This document shows, one piece after another, positions 43,623-57,674 of a stretch of 64,000 nucleotides of DNA. The notes under the pieces were generated by a model, which was not told the origin of the DNA, made no database searches, and saw only the letters and a list, made by a program, of their open reading frames with translations. Position 1 is the stretch's first letter; every line of letters starts with the position of its first letter. Position numbers and translations under genes: made by a program. Source of the DNA: Gnetum montanum (taxonomy: Eukaryota; Streptophyta; Gnetopsida; Gnetales; Gnetaceae); NCBI GenBank assembly GCA_015680685.1, contig MNCI01006819.1, forward strand, positions 80,774 to 144,773. The letters run 5' to 3'.

Positions 43623-46600
43623 ATGGATTATGCACATGCAACTACTACCATTATGATCGCCACTGACTTGGGTACCACAACCATAAATCCCATCACCGCT
43701 CTCGAATCAACTTTCAGTGTGATAGAACCTCAGGGACCGTTGCATCGTTCATTGAGATTACAGGGCAGGGATCCTTCATTCACCGTCTTGACTCCTAAAG
43801 AGTATAATTTCATTTGCGTTAAGATCCAAGCAAAGCTTGCCCTTAGCCAAGCCGAGATGGAGGCAAAACGAAATTACGAGCTGATCTACAAAGGGGGTCA
43901 AGACTTCACCCCTACTGCATATGACATCATCCCCCTTACCAATCATTATCATGAACTCTTGTCCTAACTGGTTATCGCTAAGAATCAGACTACACAGTCT
44001 ACTCTAGAGCCTCAAAATGAGGGAGAGGAGGAAGATGAATTCGCAGCTCAGTCTGAACACATGGATTCATAGCATACCCTCAGCCCCCATACATATGTGA
44101 ATCCCCTATTTCATCCTCTTACCAGAGAAGCTGCCCATCTCAACCCATTCATGACCATCCAAATGCATATTCTCATCATCCCATAGGCCACCACACAATC
44201 CTCGATCTTGCAGGTACAAATGCCACCTCAAAATAATGTGGGAGTAACCCCCTCGCCCCATGTAATCAGTATTCTGTCGGTGATACCTGTGTCTACTGCC
44301 TCCCATTTCATTCCCCAAGTGCAGGTCCATAACACGCCTATAACCTGCCCGGTGAAAAATCTAGTGCAAGCCTTATCGTTGCAGCCCATTGTAAGGCAAC
44401 AGATCGCAACCACCATTCGATTGTAGCGATATGTTCAACAACCTACGGTTGGTCAGTGGATCATGCCTGTTGCACAACACAATCAATCTGCGTTCTATGG
44501 TGTGAAACCCTTGGCTGCATCTACCACACATGTCCCGCATTAATTGCACAGCATCCTTACACCTTCCATCCTACACATCTGACGATGGCCAATTTTTCCG
44601 CACAGCCTATCGAGTGGTGGGTTTCACAGGCAGCTCCGTCCGTGGGGATAGTCCCCGTCGCGCCATCTATCAGCCAAGCTATCGCTCCCTTTCCATTGCT
44701 CGGTACTACTCTTCCAGCCCAACCCCCTGCTCCTCTAGCGTCAACTTCATCATCAACAGGTCTAGATCAAGATTTTTTGCTTACTTAGACCCTCATCGAG
44801 GAATTTAAGCACGTTAAAGCTATTGGCTTTGATACAATACAGGTCATGGATTTCTACAATGATGACCCCATCAGCCCAGTAGTCCCCGTGCTGTCATTGC
44901 CTCTAGGGATGTCTTTGCTCCATTTTACTAAATACAATGGGGAAGGTGATCCTAATGCTCATATTGTTACCTTTAGGTCTGAATCCTTGCTACTACAACA
45001 ATGGCCCCATACAATTATCCGTGTCTTTGCAATGTCTCTGGCAGGTAAGGCCTTGGACTGGTATTGAGGACTCCCTCACTCTTTCATCTCAACCTTGGAA
45101 GAGCTTCTAACATAATTTGTGACTCGCTTTAAATACAATTTAAAGCCAAAAGTCACGTTAGATCAACTTATGGGAGTGAAACAATACCTACTTGAGCCAG
45201 TCTAGAAGTTTATACAGTGATGAAGTGCTACTATGAATGAAATCCGTGAGCCTATCACGGAAGCCCATCTGTTGGCTATTTTTAAAGGAGCAGTTAATGA
45301 CTTCATCAAGTTTAAACTATACTACCTTGCCCCTCACTCCTTGAGTCAAGCCTTCGCACAAACTAAGAGCATCCAAGATGCTGCAAAGGCTAACAAAGAC
45401 CCAACGTATGTGGCCTATAAGAATGCCAACAGTAAGGGTAAAGACAAAGGTAAAATAACAACGATGATAGTAGCTACGCTGGTCGAGGGTGCCAAAAAGA
45501 ATAATAACAAGAAGGCACCCACAACGCCTGCTGAGACCACGGCTGGTGCAAGCAGCACCGGCCAAGAAGCACTTGCCCCTGAACAGCCCTCATAGTCAAA
45601 ACCAAACTTCGAGCATAAAGATCGTTCAAAATATACAACCCTACCTATAAAGCATTCAAAACTGCTGAAAAAATTATTAGGAGTAGGATATATTCAAAAC
45701 AAAAAACTATCCAAAGAAGCTCTGGAGCATCACAGGCATCATTGTGAATTACTGAAGAACCCTTCTTTAGCTCTACCCAATGAACCGCCAGTCCCTAAGT
45801 CTTTTAGGCTGGACCATTTTTGTGACTACCACTAGTTGTGTGGTCATGACACCAATTACTACTAGGTGCTGAAGGATGATATTCAATGCATGATTGACAA
45901 TGGTTCTTTTACATAGACAACAGTAGTCCAACACGTCCCGAAAACCAGACAATGCATGTGTACAAAGACCCGTTAAATGCAAATAACACAACATACACCA
46001 TCAACATGGTAAGTACCGATAGTGAGGGAAAGGTACTGCCTAAGCAACCCTTTGTGTTATGTGCACCCATCAGTTCACCCTAGGGGACGAGTTCTTCACT
46101 GATAGTTGGGAATGCCTCGAGGCCACCCTTTGTTATTCGGATGCCCTCTCAAACTATAACTCAGTCTCACATTAACAATAAAGCCGCAGCGATGCCCAAG
46201 CCTACTCCTAAGGTGCCTTTTATCCTTAGGGCACAAAAACCACCAGCTGCCCCTTTTATGTAGGGGTGAGTCTCCAACCAAAATCATCAACCTCCATCCA
46301 ATGAAAAAAGGGAAGGAGATGTGCCAATTAATGCAACCAAAGATCGCTCTACACTAGGGTTTTCTAAGCCCAGGCCCCTAGCTTCTGTACCTTCACCTAC
46401 ACCTCCTAGGCAAGACAAAGGTACAGAAACACAGCCACCTCCCCTCAGTAGAAAGAAATACAACCCTCCGACCGATGCTATTCCACCTTGGGAAATTTGT
46501 CTCTTAGGGTGAATGGAAGAAGAAAGAGGGGATAAGCAACCCAGCTGAGAGTGGGACCTCCTCAATGCATTTACGCAAGTCAAGCAGGCTCTAAAACAGA

Positions 46601-47463
46601 AGAACACAACATTGAGCCTCTATGACTTGCTTATAATGTCTCAAAAGCACCGTGAGGCTATGGTCCATATGCTAACATCCATACCTATGGATGAAAGCTT
46701 ACTAGTGGAAGAGGAAGCGATACATGTTGTCATGTTTCCGCCCACCGTTGAGCGACCTAAACCTACCCCGTTGACCTTTCATGATAAATCCATCAAAGAT
46801 GATCCTATGAAAGGTCAAGTGACAATAGAACCCATGTTCATCACCATCTAGTTTGGTCAACATAGGATAGTGGATAAGTTGGGCCTTGTCGACCAGATCA
46901 TTCCTACGACGACATCATGCCTAAAGTCATTCAACGGGGCACAAGTTAAAGTCAATGGGACGGTACATATTGATTTTGTGGCAAGAGACCAGTTCCCAAC
47001 AGATGCCACATTTATCGTCGTCGAGGAGATGCCTGGCTTCAACTTGATTCTAGGGAGGTCTTGGCTAGTCCAACTGAGGGAAGTTTCATCACCAATACAC
47101 CAAGAGATACACCTACCTTATGTAGGGGGAGAGGTAGTGATACATGGTGATGAAATAACTCCTAGAACCATCAATAACATCGAGGAAGAACGAGGTTCGG
47201 AAATCGAAATGCCCGAAGATCAAACCCATGTCCAAATTCCCAAACAAGTCGAAATGACTAATGACAGCCTAGCCTGGGCTGACCTACCATTTCAACGAGA
47301 GGAAGATGATGTGAAGGAGTCAGGTCATAGATCTCCTCGCCCTTACACACCACTGAACATAAAAGCTATTAAAAATAATTACGGGCTAGCGATTGACCTG
47401 CATGATATTTACGCGCATCTTTACACTTTCACTAGTTTTTCCATTTACGTTTATCAGTTTTGA
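43623..47463 (+). pseudogene. gag-pro: gag and protease of element D
   Basis: The start at 43,623 (MDYAHATTTIM) gives a 114-codon open piece to 43,967, then a Pro/Gln-rich stretch with stops. The gag core is at 44,846-45,595 (FTKYNGEGDPNAHIVTF, GKALDWY, FKGAVNDFIKFKLYY, then a Lys-rich segment), a CDYH-like relic lies near 45,820, a linker follows, then protease (46,612-47,463) with LILGRSWL. The catalytic DDG region near 46,850 is lost: a TAG follows MFITI and the next residues are deleted. Copies in A/E, B and C keep it. Ends before the type II array at 47,628. Confidence 0.8.
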
Positions 47464-47627
47464 CTGTCAGTTTTGTTTAGTATATATATATTTACGTCTT
47501 CTATCAATTACGCCATTTATGTTTCCTAGTTTACACCATTTATGCTTCTTAAATCCTATTAGTTACATTAATACAATTACGCAAATATTTACACTTTTAT
47601 CAATTGCACTCTTTGACATACGCAAAT

Positions 47628-47830
47628 GGCCTGCAATAGCCTAAAACTAGTAAAGGACCGCAATGGCCTAAAACTAGCGAAGGCTCGAAATGGCCCTAAA
47701 CTAGAATATCCGATTTCTATCTTTACACAAAAATCACTTAATGGCCTAGGATGACCTCAAACTAGCAAATTCAACTATATTTTATGCAAACACTATGTAA
47801 CAACCCAAAATGGCCTTAAACTAGCAAACT
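47628..47830 (-). repeat. Type II mini-hairpin array of element D
   Basis: Six or so units, read on the minus strand as CTAGTTTTAGGCC-ATTGCG-GTCC and CTAGTTTAGGGCC-ATTTCG-AGCC. It marks the convergent border between protease (plus) and the antisense gene (minus). Confidence 0.7.
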
Positions 47831-48003
47831 CCATTCAACAGTCACAATAACGCCACCTACCCAAAACCCTCAATAATTCTATTTACGCTTTGTATAAATA
47901 AAAACATAAAATTAAAAACCTTAGAGAAAATTTCATGATTAATTGTGTCAAAATTCATATTGTCTTTGTTCCATCTCATAAATAAAATCGTGTGTAATCA
48001 TAA

Positions 48004-51000
48004 TTACACATCCCCTCTAGCACCACTGTCTCCCGTATCCCTTAACTCTGCTTCCAAGCCTAGAAAATCATCTTCATATGGGTCATTCCTTTTAGGAAGT
48101 ATTCCCTCATGAGGAACGTCATCTTCATAGGGTTCTTCCACTAAAACTTGCTCCCCAAGATGATGATCTACGTCATTACACTCTCCTCCCTGAACGTACG
48201 TCTTATCTTGTTCACCTTCTTCGTTCATTTCTTGTAACTACATACAACAAGTATATCAGTAAAAGCCATGATAGGACAATTCAAAAAATTTAAATTCAAC
48301 AACACTAAAACTTACTCGCGATGGCCCTGCATCAGTAGCAAAGGGAAGTTGACCTAAGCTGATCCATAGACGTTGCATAATCTCATCTTCAGTCAACTCA
48401 TACCAAACCCCATTTCCCAACTTTGTTCCAGCCTTAACCTTCCCCTTCTCCACACTAGTCCACTGGGGTGGTTTGGGGAAGAAGGTAGGGACTGTGGTCT
48501 CTCCCCCGGGAAGAGTAATTTCTCTTTTCGGGGACACGCTCACCATCACTTGCTCCTGGAACTTCTCGAAGGCCTCAGATGCACCAATGACATCGAGGAA
48601 CAATCGCAAGGATTGAGCTTCAATGGTGGAATCTCGATAATGTTGACGATAAGCGATACTTTCTCGCTTATACAGATGCTTATGATCTTTCTGTGTCTGT
48701 CCCCACTCTTGGACACTTGCACAAAATTCCTTCTAGTCTTGATTCTTCTAGTCTTGGAGCTCCATCTGCATCCTTTGCTCGACTAATTCACGATTGGTTT
48801 GTACACTATTTCTAACTACGATCCAGTAGTAAGCGTAGTCAATGACAGCTGTCAGCTAGTCCTCTTCACCCATTCCTCGAGCTTGCAGGAATTCACATCG
48901 CGACCTTAAGTCTTCGACCTCTCTGGTCAGAGACATCCTTTTCTTCTCTGATCTCTGCAGCTTTTTCCAGAGGTCTTCATTGGCATTCTGACTTTTCCAC
49001 AACGAGTGGGTCGAATGTAATGCACATTTACGCATTTCTTCATAAATGTTACGTGGCATGACAGTTGCTTCCGATGAGGGTTTGATGGTGTCCAGGTCAA
49101 TGGGCTCCGTAGAGTCCCATCGAAGGTGAGCTCCTAATGATAAATATTAGATCAAACGTAATTAAGCACTGTAACCTTATAACAAAATAGGCATATGATA
49201 GCTGCAACATACCAGCCCTAGGATCGACGCGTTCTCAGCGCTCGATCATATCACTGACGAAACCTTCCATAAAGGTGAATTTATCTGGGAATTCGCCCCA
49301 CACTCTTCTTACAATGGTGGATGGGGAATCACCTTGTTCGTCTCTGGTATAATTAAGTCAAAAAATTTGGCTAATAACAGAATCTCTTAAAATTTTTAAT
49401 AGACTGATTACCTCTTCCTGTCCTAGTGGCAAGTGCATCAACGTTGTCCGCCTCCACCCCCTCTTCACGCACAAGGGTCTATGCATCACTCACTCTAATA
49501 ACTGGGGATTCCTCTTCCAAAACTAGGGCCCATTCCCCATGCCGTAACACCATAGTCCCTGTCTCAGGGATCAATTGCTCTGTAGGTCTTCATATTCCTG
49601 CCATATAATACACTTAAATAATTCAAAACACCTTGAATAAGCTGTGTAATACAACAATTACCATAACTTTTACTATATCCTCTCACTTACCAGGTGGAAG
49701 TTTACTCCGCTGAAACCTGACTTGTACAGTTCTGCCTGTGCCACCTACCGGCTCCACAGGCACCTCTATTAGATGAGGCCTTTTACATTGAACCGAACCA
49801 TCCACTATCCCTACTGCCAGGCACTTCCCCCATGACACATCACTGGTGTAAGAGAGAAGTGCCCCAACTACGCTGTCAAAGCCTCGCATTCGAGGTGCTG
49901 CCACATTCTTAGTAATTATAGAAAACGACTCCCTAATTCCCTCTGGAGGATCCTATGACTGGGTAGTGCCGAAGAGGTGGGAGATCCAGGGTTTTGATAA
50001 TTGGTCTCAGTCTTGTTGCACCCAGATCCCATTCCTCTGGACCACCAGAAATTCAGCAAAATGCTGGAGGTAATCTATGAAAAAGGCGAAGTGCACACTA
50101 AAATGAGACTCGAGCTTTTGGCAGAGCCTGATCATTTCAGTGCGTAACCCTTCGGCGAAATAGCTCACCGAGTCAAATTGGGTCCCTTCCTCTATCACCT
50201 CTTGCATGATATGGGCCTGTTCTATGGTGAAGAACTTCCCCTACGAGAGCATTCTAGGGAAGGCCCGGGATCGGAAGAGGGGATAAATGGTCTTGGCAAC
50301 CTCCAACTCAATCTTTTCACACGGAATCCCCTTCGTGTCCTTCTTAGTCCCCAGCCACTCCTCTAGCTCTTCCTGACATTTGAGGCTTCTCCTTGACTTT
50401 TCTTCTATGGGAAGACCATCGAAAGGGACACCGAAAAGGTCAGTAAACAGCTGAGCGTCAATGTAAAAATGTACATGTATGTTACGCACACGCATGCAAA
50501 AATGTTCAGCCCCCTCACTGAAGGAGTTAACCAGGGTTACCATTTCACTTGCGGGGACATCAGGAGTTACAGCCAGGAACAAATGCATCAGCCTCACCTC
50601 CCATAGCTTAGTAACCAATGTAGCTGGGGCTATCGTGTGGCTGAGCCAGCGTTGTGCTTCCTTTATGTCACTGTAATGGAAGAGGAGGGTGTTCACCTCG
50701 CGGCAGGAAATCATGATGGTAACTTCCCGAGATTCCCTAACTAATAACACAAGTCAAGATAGCAAAGACAATGTTATACAACATTTCAAACAATAATATC
50801 CTGTAACTAATTATAACGACGAAACCTTACCAGGTCCGAATGGCAAAGGAAATGGAGGAAGCTTCCTTTGCACATCCGCGAGGGTGAGGGGTGGGTTCAA
50901 AGTCCATTCCTCATGTAACCATTCGAGGCTCTAACAATTCTTGAAAGAATCGGAGTAACAGGTGGGATACTCAGGAATCTCAAAGGCCATTTGCCCCATG

Positions 51001-52056
51001 ACATCGGAGCATACGTTGCTAGTGGACATAAACTCATTTATCGCCCTTTCAGTCAAGGACAATGTATCATTATTGCCCAATAACCCATTTTTGTTGATAA
51101 AGAACTTTTATCATATAGCGCGTTACTATCCCATGCTCTACAAGTTCAAACATTAGAAAACATATTAACATCACCGCAAGTAAAATGACTTACCTGCCTA
51201 AGTAATACATCGTGCCCAGTGGATTATGAAAGTAGGTTGAGACATGACGGGCTACGAAAAAAGTGTTATAGGCATGATAATAGCTAAATCTGGGCATCTC
51301 CTAGATCCAACTTAAACACCTCAATCCTTTGGCGCTAAGTTTGCGGTCTTGAGGTTTATTAGTGTCAATAGCTCCGTCTGTCAAGAAAGCCAAAATGCCC
51401 TGTGTAGAACTAACTAACAAATTTTCCAAAATGGCTACAGCCACATTGCCCAGCAAATGCGACCAAACGATGATGCTGTAGTTACGCAACAAAAACTGCA
51501 AGAACTCCTGCGCACCCTTCCGGAACCATATTGCTTTCCCCTGTAGGCGAGTTTGAGGGGGAGGAACATTGGCTGCGGGAGGGTTTATACAACACAAAAC
51601 CTTGACTGTGTCCAAAACAATTAGGACAGGTTTCACCATTATGCTGTACAGAACATAAACATGTTACCATCAGACAAAATTCTAAATCTAGATTTCATTG
51701 CATGCTTAGGAAAACTACAAATTACACTTTAGCCATGCAGCCAAAATCGCTTAAACCCTTGCAACAGTGTAAGGTTTGTCTCAGATAATGGCGATAGACG
51801 CAATACCATTATCTAAACCCTTGTTTTAATATAAGGTCTATATCCCAAAACTCTAGTTTACGCAGATAACTCAAAAGAATAAACAAAAGAAAAAATATAT
51901 CACCGAAAGCAATGCGAATAAGTGAGAGATGGCCTACCAATTCAGGGGAGTAACATCTCGTACTTCGACTAAGGCCTATGAAGTGTGCAGCAGACTCCCC
52001 TGTACTTCATCAATTTTTGCCAATTTGGCATTCTTTCCTCTCACCTTCACCACCAT
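48004..52056 (-). pseudogene. Antisense gene of element D, eight exons
   Basis: Minus-strand exons: 51,938-52,056 (119 nt), 51,194-51,643 (450), 50,831-51,105 (275), 49,691-50,740 (1,050), 49,412-49,597 (186), 49,213-49,341 (129), 48,316-49,133 (818), 48,004-48,237 (234). Lengths equal those of A and B for exons 1-3, 6 and 7. Content: basic start (MVVKVRGKNAKLAKIDEVQ), FCP1-like domain (KPVLIVLDTVKVLCC, FLQFLLRNYSIIVWS, YNTFFVARH), unrecognised central region (VTIMISCREVNTLLFHY, YIDAQLF-like), coiled-coil-like exon 7, acidic tail ending DTGDSGARGDV. There are a few stops (exon 1 TAG, exon 2 near 51,302, exon 3, exon 5, exon 6) and the exon 3 acceptor reads AA. Divergent from pol, convergent with protease. 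Function unknown. Confidence 0.72.
51757..51774 (-). other. Intron 1 stem-loop (D), one of two
   Basis: Decayed form of the A/E and B stem-loops: arms CCTTGCA and TGTAAGG with a four-base loop. A second copy lies at 51,819-51,836 (CCTTGTT, TTAA, TATAAGG). Arms remain largely pairable. Confidence 0.45.
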
Positions 52057-52506
52057 AGTTATAGTTCTGTAAACCTTCACAAATAATGCACTGCTATCTT
52101 TTTCTCTTTCCCTCTCTCTGTGATAGCTGAATTCGAATTCGCAATAGCCAACAACCTGTTTTTGATATGAACCGCTTACTTATAATATGCAAGACTAACT
52201 GACTTGATGCTCGATTAAAGCGGGACTTGCTTAAATGCTGGTGTCAGCATGAGATGGAACCCGAAGATCAGGGCATTAATGTGACATATATCTCATACAT
52301 TACGGTCCAAAATGACCTTAAACTACTATACCTTATCACTTCGTAATCAGGTCACATTAATTACAGGCTGTTCACGGTATTCAAAATTCAGTTAGCTCTT
52401 CACGCTCAGCAATGTCATACCATACCTTTTCAAATTACACCAAGCGTCATATGCTAATACTTGCGGCATTTAACTTAGCATTTTCCTAATCAATTTCATA
52501 TTTGGT
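52057..52506. other. Divergent intergenic region between antisense gene and pol (D)
   Basis: No coding frame. One mini-hairpin unit at about 52,298-52,325 reads on the minus strand AGTTTAAGGTC-ATTTTG-GACC. The rest shows only short A/T-rich words. Confidence 0.4.
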
Positions 52507-52516
52507 AATTTTGCAG
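52507..52516 (+). promoter_or_regulatory. Candidate 3' splice site before pol (element D)
   Basis: AATTTTGCAG|GACAG, 13 nt before the pol ATG at 52,529, aligned with A/E, B and C. Confidence 0.5.
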
Positions 52517-52528
52517 GACAGTTGGAAA

Positions 52529-55500
52529 ATGGACGCAACTTTATCTACACCCCTACCCTTAACAGGCTCACATGGGGGAATCGTTAGACAATTTTATCTC
52601 ACACTAGTAGGAACTAACCTTTCCCTCAATGATGCAACCATAGCCACATCGAAAACATCTCTAGACAGGCTAAAACAATCGACGCACACACTAGATCTGG
52701 AGGCTGGAGATGTAATCGAAGACCCCCTCAACGAGGTCCCTGTGGTTACGCATAAAGGTGAGAACAAAACTCTTAAGGTTAGTTCTTTACTGGACCAAAA
52801 GGCACATGAAAATATAAAACAGGTACTCCAGAATAACGTCACAGTATTCGCATGTTCATATGAAGATATGCCAAGACTAGATCCAAGGCTAATACAACAC
52901 AACATAATTCTAGACCTGCATATTAAAGCGATTAGGCAAAAAGCATGAAAAATTAGCGATTAGGCAAAAAGCATGAAAAATTAAGCCAGAAATCATGCTA
53001 GCAGTACGTGATGAGATCACTAAACTGTACCAGGCTAGTTTCATTCGTGCGGTCGATTACTCAGACTGGGTATTTAACATTGTAGTTGTCCCTAAAAAGA
53101 CTAGAGGGATACGCATCTGCATAGACTTCCGGGACTTGAAAAAAGCCATAATCAAGGACAACTTCCTGCTACTAAATATCGATCAACTAGTAGATACAAC
53201 CACTGGGCATGTGCTTTTATCCTTCATGGATGGTTTTTCAGGCTATAATCAGATTCGCATTAACCTATAACACCAACTGACCACAACATTCATGACACCC
53301 TGGGGGAACTTTTGTTACACTATGATGCCTTTTGGTTTAAAAAATGCTGGAGCTATGTATCAATGAGCTATGACGTACATCTTTAGTGATTATCTCCTAG
53401 GAATATTGAATGATTATGTTGACGATATAGCTGTTAGGTCTATAAGGTTAGAAGATCATTCAGAGGACCTAGAGTTAGTCCTTAAAAGATGCTCTAAATA
53501 CGACCTCCGGCTCAACCCAAAGAAGTGCGTATTCGGAGTCAAAATCAGATGCATGCTGGGGTTTGTGGTGTTGAAAACTGGCATATGAGTAGACCCTGAT
53601 AAGGTCAAGGCCATCGTTGAGTTGACACCCCCTACAAGTCTCAAGAAATTATGCGGGTTGCAAGGGTGGTTGAAATTAACAGATAAATTACACCCTATGC
53701 AGCATCTGCTTAAGAAGGGGGTTAGTTTTGAATGGACAGATGATTGTTAGCGTGCATTTGACAGCTTGAAACAAGAACTTCAACGCTTGCCAATAGTATT
53801 CCCGCCACAAAGGGATCAGCCATTCTACATTTACCTCGCAACCTTAGACGTATCCCTAGCTGCATTACTCTGTCAAAAGAGAGGTGATGGCTTAGAAGTA
53901 CCCATCTACTACTTAAGTCATGCTCTATGTGCGTATGAAACAAGGTATAATGAAGTAGAGCATAATTGTTTAGCATTAGTATTTACGCTCAAAAAGTGCA
54001 GACACTATCTCTTCCGTAGCAAAGTCAATATAATCTGCAAGAATAACATCCTAAGAGCTATTACGCACAACCTATATGAAAGTAGTAGGACAGCTCGTTG
54101 GAAAGCTATCATGGCAGAATTCAATCTGCATTACATTGGCTAATCCTCTACGAAAGGCCAAGCGATAGCTATCCAACTAATGACATCACCTATTAATAGT
54201 CAGGCGACGAGAGAGCCTGAATTTCCTGACGAACATGTACATAGTCTAAGCCTTGTTCTAACAGGCCTCAAATCAACGTTACATTTTGACGGAGCTTCAA
54301 CCGCTAGAGGTGGCTGTGCCACCATGGTCATTACGCTGTCACCTGAGGATGTACGTCTGTACACCTACTGCTTGACCTTCCTCTGTACGAATAACGTGGC
54401 AGAGTACGAGGGGCTCCTTAGGGGATTATTAACAGTTAGAGAGCTTAACGTTCAACACTTGGTGATTAGGGGAGATTCGATTCTTGTGATAAATCAAATC
54501 ATAGGAGTCTACACCTGCAAGGCTGTACATTTACAGCCCTACTGCGATATGGCTAAAGATCTTCTGAAGCAGTTCACAACAACTGATGCCCGACACGTGC
54601 CTCAAAATGACAACACGCTAGCTAATGCACTAGCTACATTAGCATTAAATGTGCCACCGCACCCATTTGACACTTGTCGCACCTTAATGACAGAGTGTGT
54701 AGATCCTGTCATTTAGATGACGCAAATATTTTCACTGCTCGTGGATGGAACACCAGAATGGTACGATAACATTAAAACTTACCTTTTGCATGGTGAACCA
54801 CCACACGAGCTAGGCAATACATCATCATAGGAGACAGTACCCTTTGTAGATGCTCTTTCGATAGAGTATTGCTTACTTGCATTAACAAAGACCAAGCACA
54901 ATGTATAGTTGGTGAAGTTCAAGAGGGACTATGTGAAGGACACGTAGCCCCATGAGCCATGGCCACTAAAATCCATCGCTTAGGGTATTATTGGTTGTAT
55001 ATGAAAAAAGACTGTCTTACAAAGGTTAAAACATGCGACATGTGTCAATGTTACACAAATCTTATACATGTATTGCCTATGAAACTACACACGATGCAGA
55101 TTACATGGCCCTTCCAATGATGGGGATTAGATATTATAGGGCCTATCGCACAAAAATCTTCCACAGGGAACAGGTTCATAATCACCGCTACCGAATATTT
55201 CACGAAGTGGGTTGAAGCCATTCCTTTGTGAAAGATCACATCTTAACAAGTTTGCCATTTCATTTTGGACAACATCGTAACTAGATTTGGCCTCCCGATG
55301 ACTATCATGACCGACAATGGGCCATAATTTAGCAGTGTGGAAACCAAATATTTTTGTGATAACCTTGGTATCAAACAATCTTTTTCCTCACCTTATTACC
55401 CATAAGAGAATGGTCAAGCTGAAGCAACGAATAAGGTCATTATCAATTTTCTCAAGAAAATGCTCAGCAGTAACAAAAGACGATGGCATGAAAAGATCCT

Positions 55501-55963
55501 CTATGTCCTATGGGCATATCATACCACATGTAGAACAGCTACAGAAAGTACACCCTATAGCCTAGTCTATGGATCTGAGGCGGTGTTGCCCCTCGAATTA
55601 CAAGCTCCTTCTCTACGGATGGTCCTCTCCATGATTATAAATGATGCTCAACACACCAAGTCTCGGATCATGGATTTGGACTCAGTAGAGGAGAAGCGAA
55701 TACAGATGCTTGATACCATCGAAAAGTATCAAGATAAGCAGAGGTAGAAGCATCGTCATAATCTTCAAAAACGTTTGATTGAGAAAGGAGATTTGGTTCT
55801 CAAGGCTGTTCACGAACCAGTAGGAAAATTCCTTACAAACTGGGAGGGCCCTTTCTTAGTAGCCAGCATGTATGGCAATGGTGCATTCAAGCTAGCAGAC
55901 ATCAACGACAACGAGTTATCAAATCCCGTGAACCATATATACTTGAAGCGGTACTACATCTAG
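52529..55963 (+). pseudogene. pol: pol polyprotein of element D (RT, RNase H, aRNH, integrase), broken
   Basis: Starts MDATLSTPLPLTGSHGG. A 28-bp tandem duplication (52,928-52,983) shifts the frame before RT (52,995-53,588, SFMDGFSGYNQI and NDYVDDIAV). The connection loses about 20 nt near 53,670. The gypsy RNase H relic (53,766-54,143, YLATLDVSLAALLCQ) and archaeal-type RNase H (54,180-54,716, LHFDGASTARGG, AEYEGLL) follow, then integrase with a damaged zinc region (54,790-55,080), a core that keeps TDNGP near 55,310, and a tail (55,460-55,963, WEGPFLVAS, LKRYYI). Several stops. Domain order matches the other copies. Confidence 0.85.
52928..52983 (+). repeat. 28-bp tandem duplication inside pol of D
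   Basis: GCGATTAGGCAAAAAGCATG plus AAAAATTA occurs twice in a row. It adds 28 nt (not a multiple of three) at the RQKARKIKPE segment conserved in B. The two copies are identical, so it is recent relative to the element. Confidence 0.9.
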
Positions 55964-55984
55964 CTACATATCTAGTCTTAACAT

Positions 55985-56480
55985 TAGGCGTAACAATCGT
56001 CTGCTATAATGCAAAACTGGCATTCTCTGCACGCGTCTGTCATGACACTAAACTGGCAATGATCGTCCACTACAATGTAAAACTGGCACTTTCTGCACGC
56101 ATCTACCATGACGCTAAACTAGCAATGATTGTCTTCCATGACATAAAACTAGCAAATTGCAATCATCCACTACAACGTAAAACTGACAGTGTTGTACAGG
56201 TCCACCAAGACATAAAACTGGCATTTCCTGCACGCATCCGCCACGATGTTAAACTAGCACCAGTTGTCTGCCATGACACAAAAATGGCAAAGGTAAGCAT
56301 CCATCTACTGAGATGTAAAACTAGCACAGACTTGTCCCTAGGTCACAACATGAAATTGACATCCATAGCATGGTCTACCGCCGTTCGCTACGACGTAAAA
56401 CTAGCATTTTTCAGTCCGCCCAGACTTTAAACCGGGACCATGGTCTGCTGGGACTTAAAACCAGCAACAATAGTTTACCA
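55985..56480 (+). repeat. Type I mini-hairpin array of element D
   Basis: About 15 units, complementary in orientation to the B array, for example CGTCTGCTATAATGCAAAACT and CGTCCACTACAATGTAAAACT. Units are close to 30 bp at the start. It lies directly after integrase. Confidence 0.75.
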
Positions 56481-56866
56481 GGACTTAAAACTGGGACCTA
56501 CAAACCACCAACGTATGAATCAAGCAAGTGTAAATGTCTCTGCGTAGTTGCAAAACGCACAGGGTGGGATGTTGGGACAACCCCAGCATCGCTACCTCGC
56601 GAGCATTCTGCTGAATCCTCAGATATGCCGAAAGGCATACTACTATGCCTCGGAGATACCGTTACTGTGACCATTTCAGTGATGGTACTTTTGAGAAGTC
56701 AGTTTTTCCATCCGAAGCCACAAGGGAGTTCTCATTAGCCACAGCCTTGGGGATCTCCAGTCATCATCGTTATCAAACTCTAGCTTCACAGATTCATCTA
56801 GCTGGTTCTTTGCATAACCAATTCGGTGTGATGAGTTTGATGATTGACGGTGACTTGCTAGGCTGA
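56059..56866 (+). pseudogene. Repeat-encoded frame downstream of integrase in D
   Basis: An open stretch of 123 codons (56,059-56,430) reads through the type I array with units like YHDAKLAMIV and RHDVKLAPVV. Two overlapping frames continue (56,370-56,738 and 56,645-56,866), the last containing ASQIHLAGSL, the same as the end of the 271-codon frame of B. If ever a protein, D has at least two shifts. It may be only homologous untranslated sequence. Confidence 0.3.
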
Positions 56867-57103
56867 GCATCAACATTGGGACCCTGGCCTCTTGCTACGG
56901 TCCCTTACCCATGGCCTGCTTACTCTTTCTCACCTTAGATGGTACTTGTTTCAACAACTTCTCCAGCAATTCGACTAAGAAATGGTGTTCTCTATTTCTT
57001 TTTTGATTGCAAGTTACTTGCTACGAGGACGTAGTTCAAGAGTACGTTCACCAAAGCAGTTAAGTACAGATAGCGTTTTGAGATGGCTGCTCAGGTTAGC
57101 CTG
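56867..57103 (+). other. 3' region of element D without a gene
   Basis: Non-coding by inspection, between the repeat-encoded frame and the tandem duplication. Nothing recognised. Confidence 0.4.
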
Positions 57104-57674
57104 TCTACTTAGGAGTGCAAGCCCATCTTCCTCATAATCTGACCTCTTGTTCCTATTCCTCTCCTTGGCCATTCCATCTGCTTTCCTTGTACAAAATGTG
57201 AATAAAAAACATACGCTTTCCACGTCTTCATTACAATCAAGTCCATGAACTGGCGCAACGCAACTCTCCTAGTGGGTGACAAAAACACCAAAAAAAAGGA
57301 AAAAAAAGGAGTCGGCAAAATGGATGAAAAGCAACTGATCCAGGCCGTGCAGACATAACACAACTCATCCTTGCAAGCCCCTTTATCTACAATATGATGG
57401 TATAACTCCATGCAAATGTAATCACAGGAGGATTCCTTATGACTTATTCACAAAACGCTGTACTCACCCACTTGAGTCTTCTCCAAAACTCCCTTCTTTC
57501 ACTTCTATAAGAATTCCTCCCGTACCATCTTATTTTTAGTTTTCCCACTTCTACACTTCTAGATTGATAGGGCGACACTTGAGTAACCATTGACAGATGT
57601 TGTTGGTACTTTTACCTATCCGGTGTTTCATATTCTTTTTCGACGTCTTTTGGGCAAGCCCTCTAAACTTCAAC

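Noticed and set aside
57109-57411. Minus-strand frames in the 697-bp duplication (100 and 86 codons, nearly identical)
   Set aside because: They are similar only because the DNA is duplicated. They run opposite to the element in its 3' region and have no counterpart in B.
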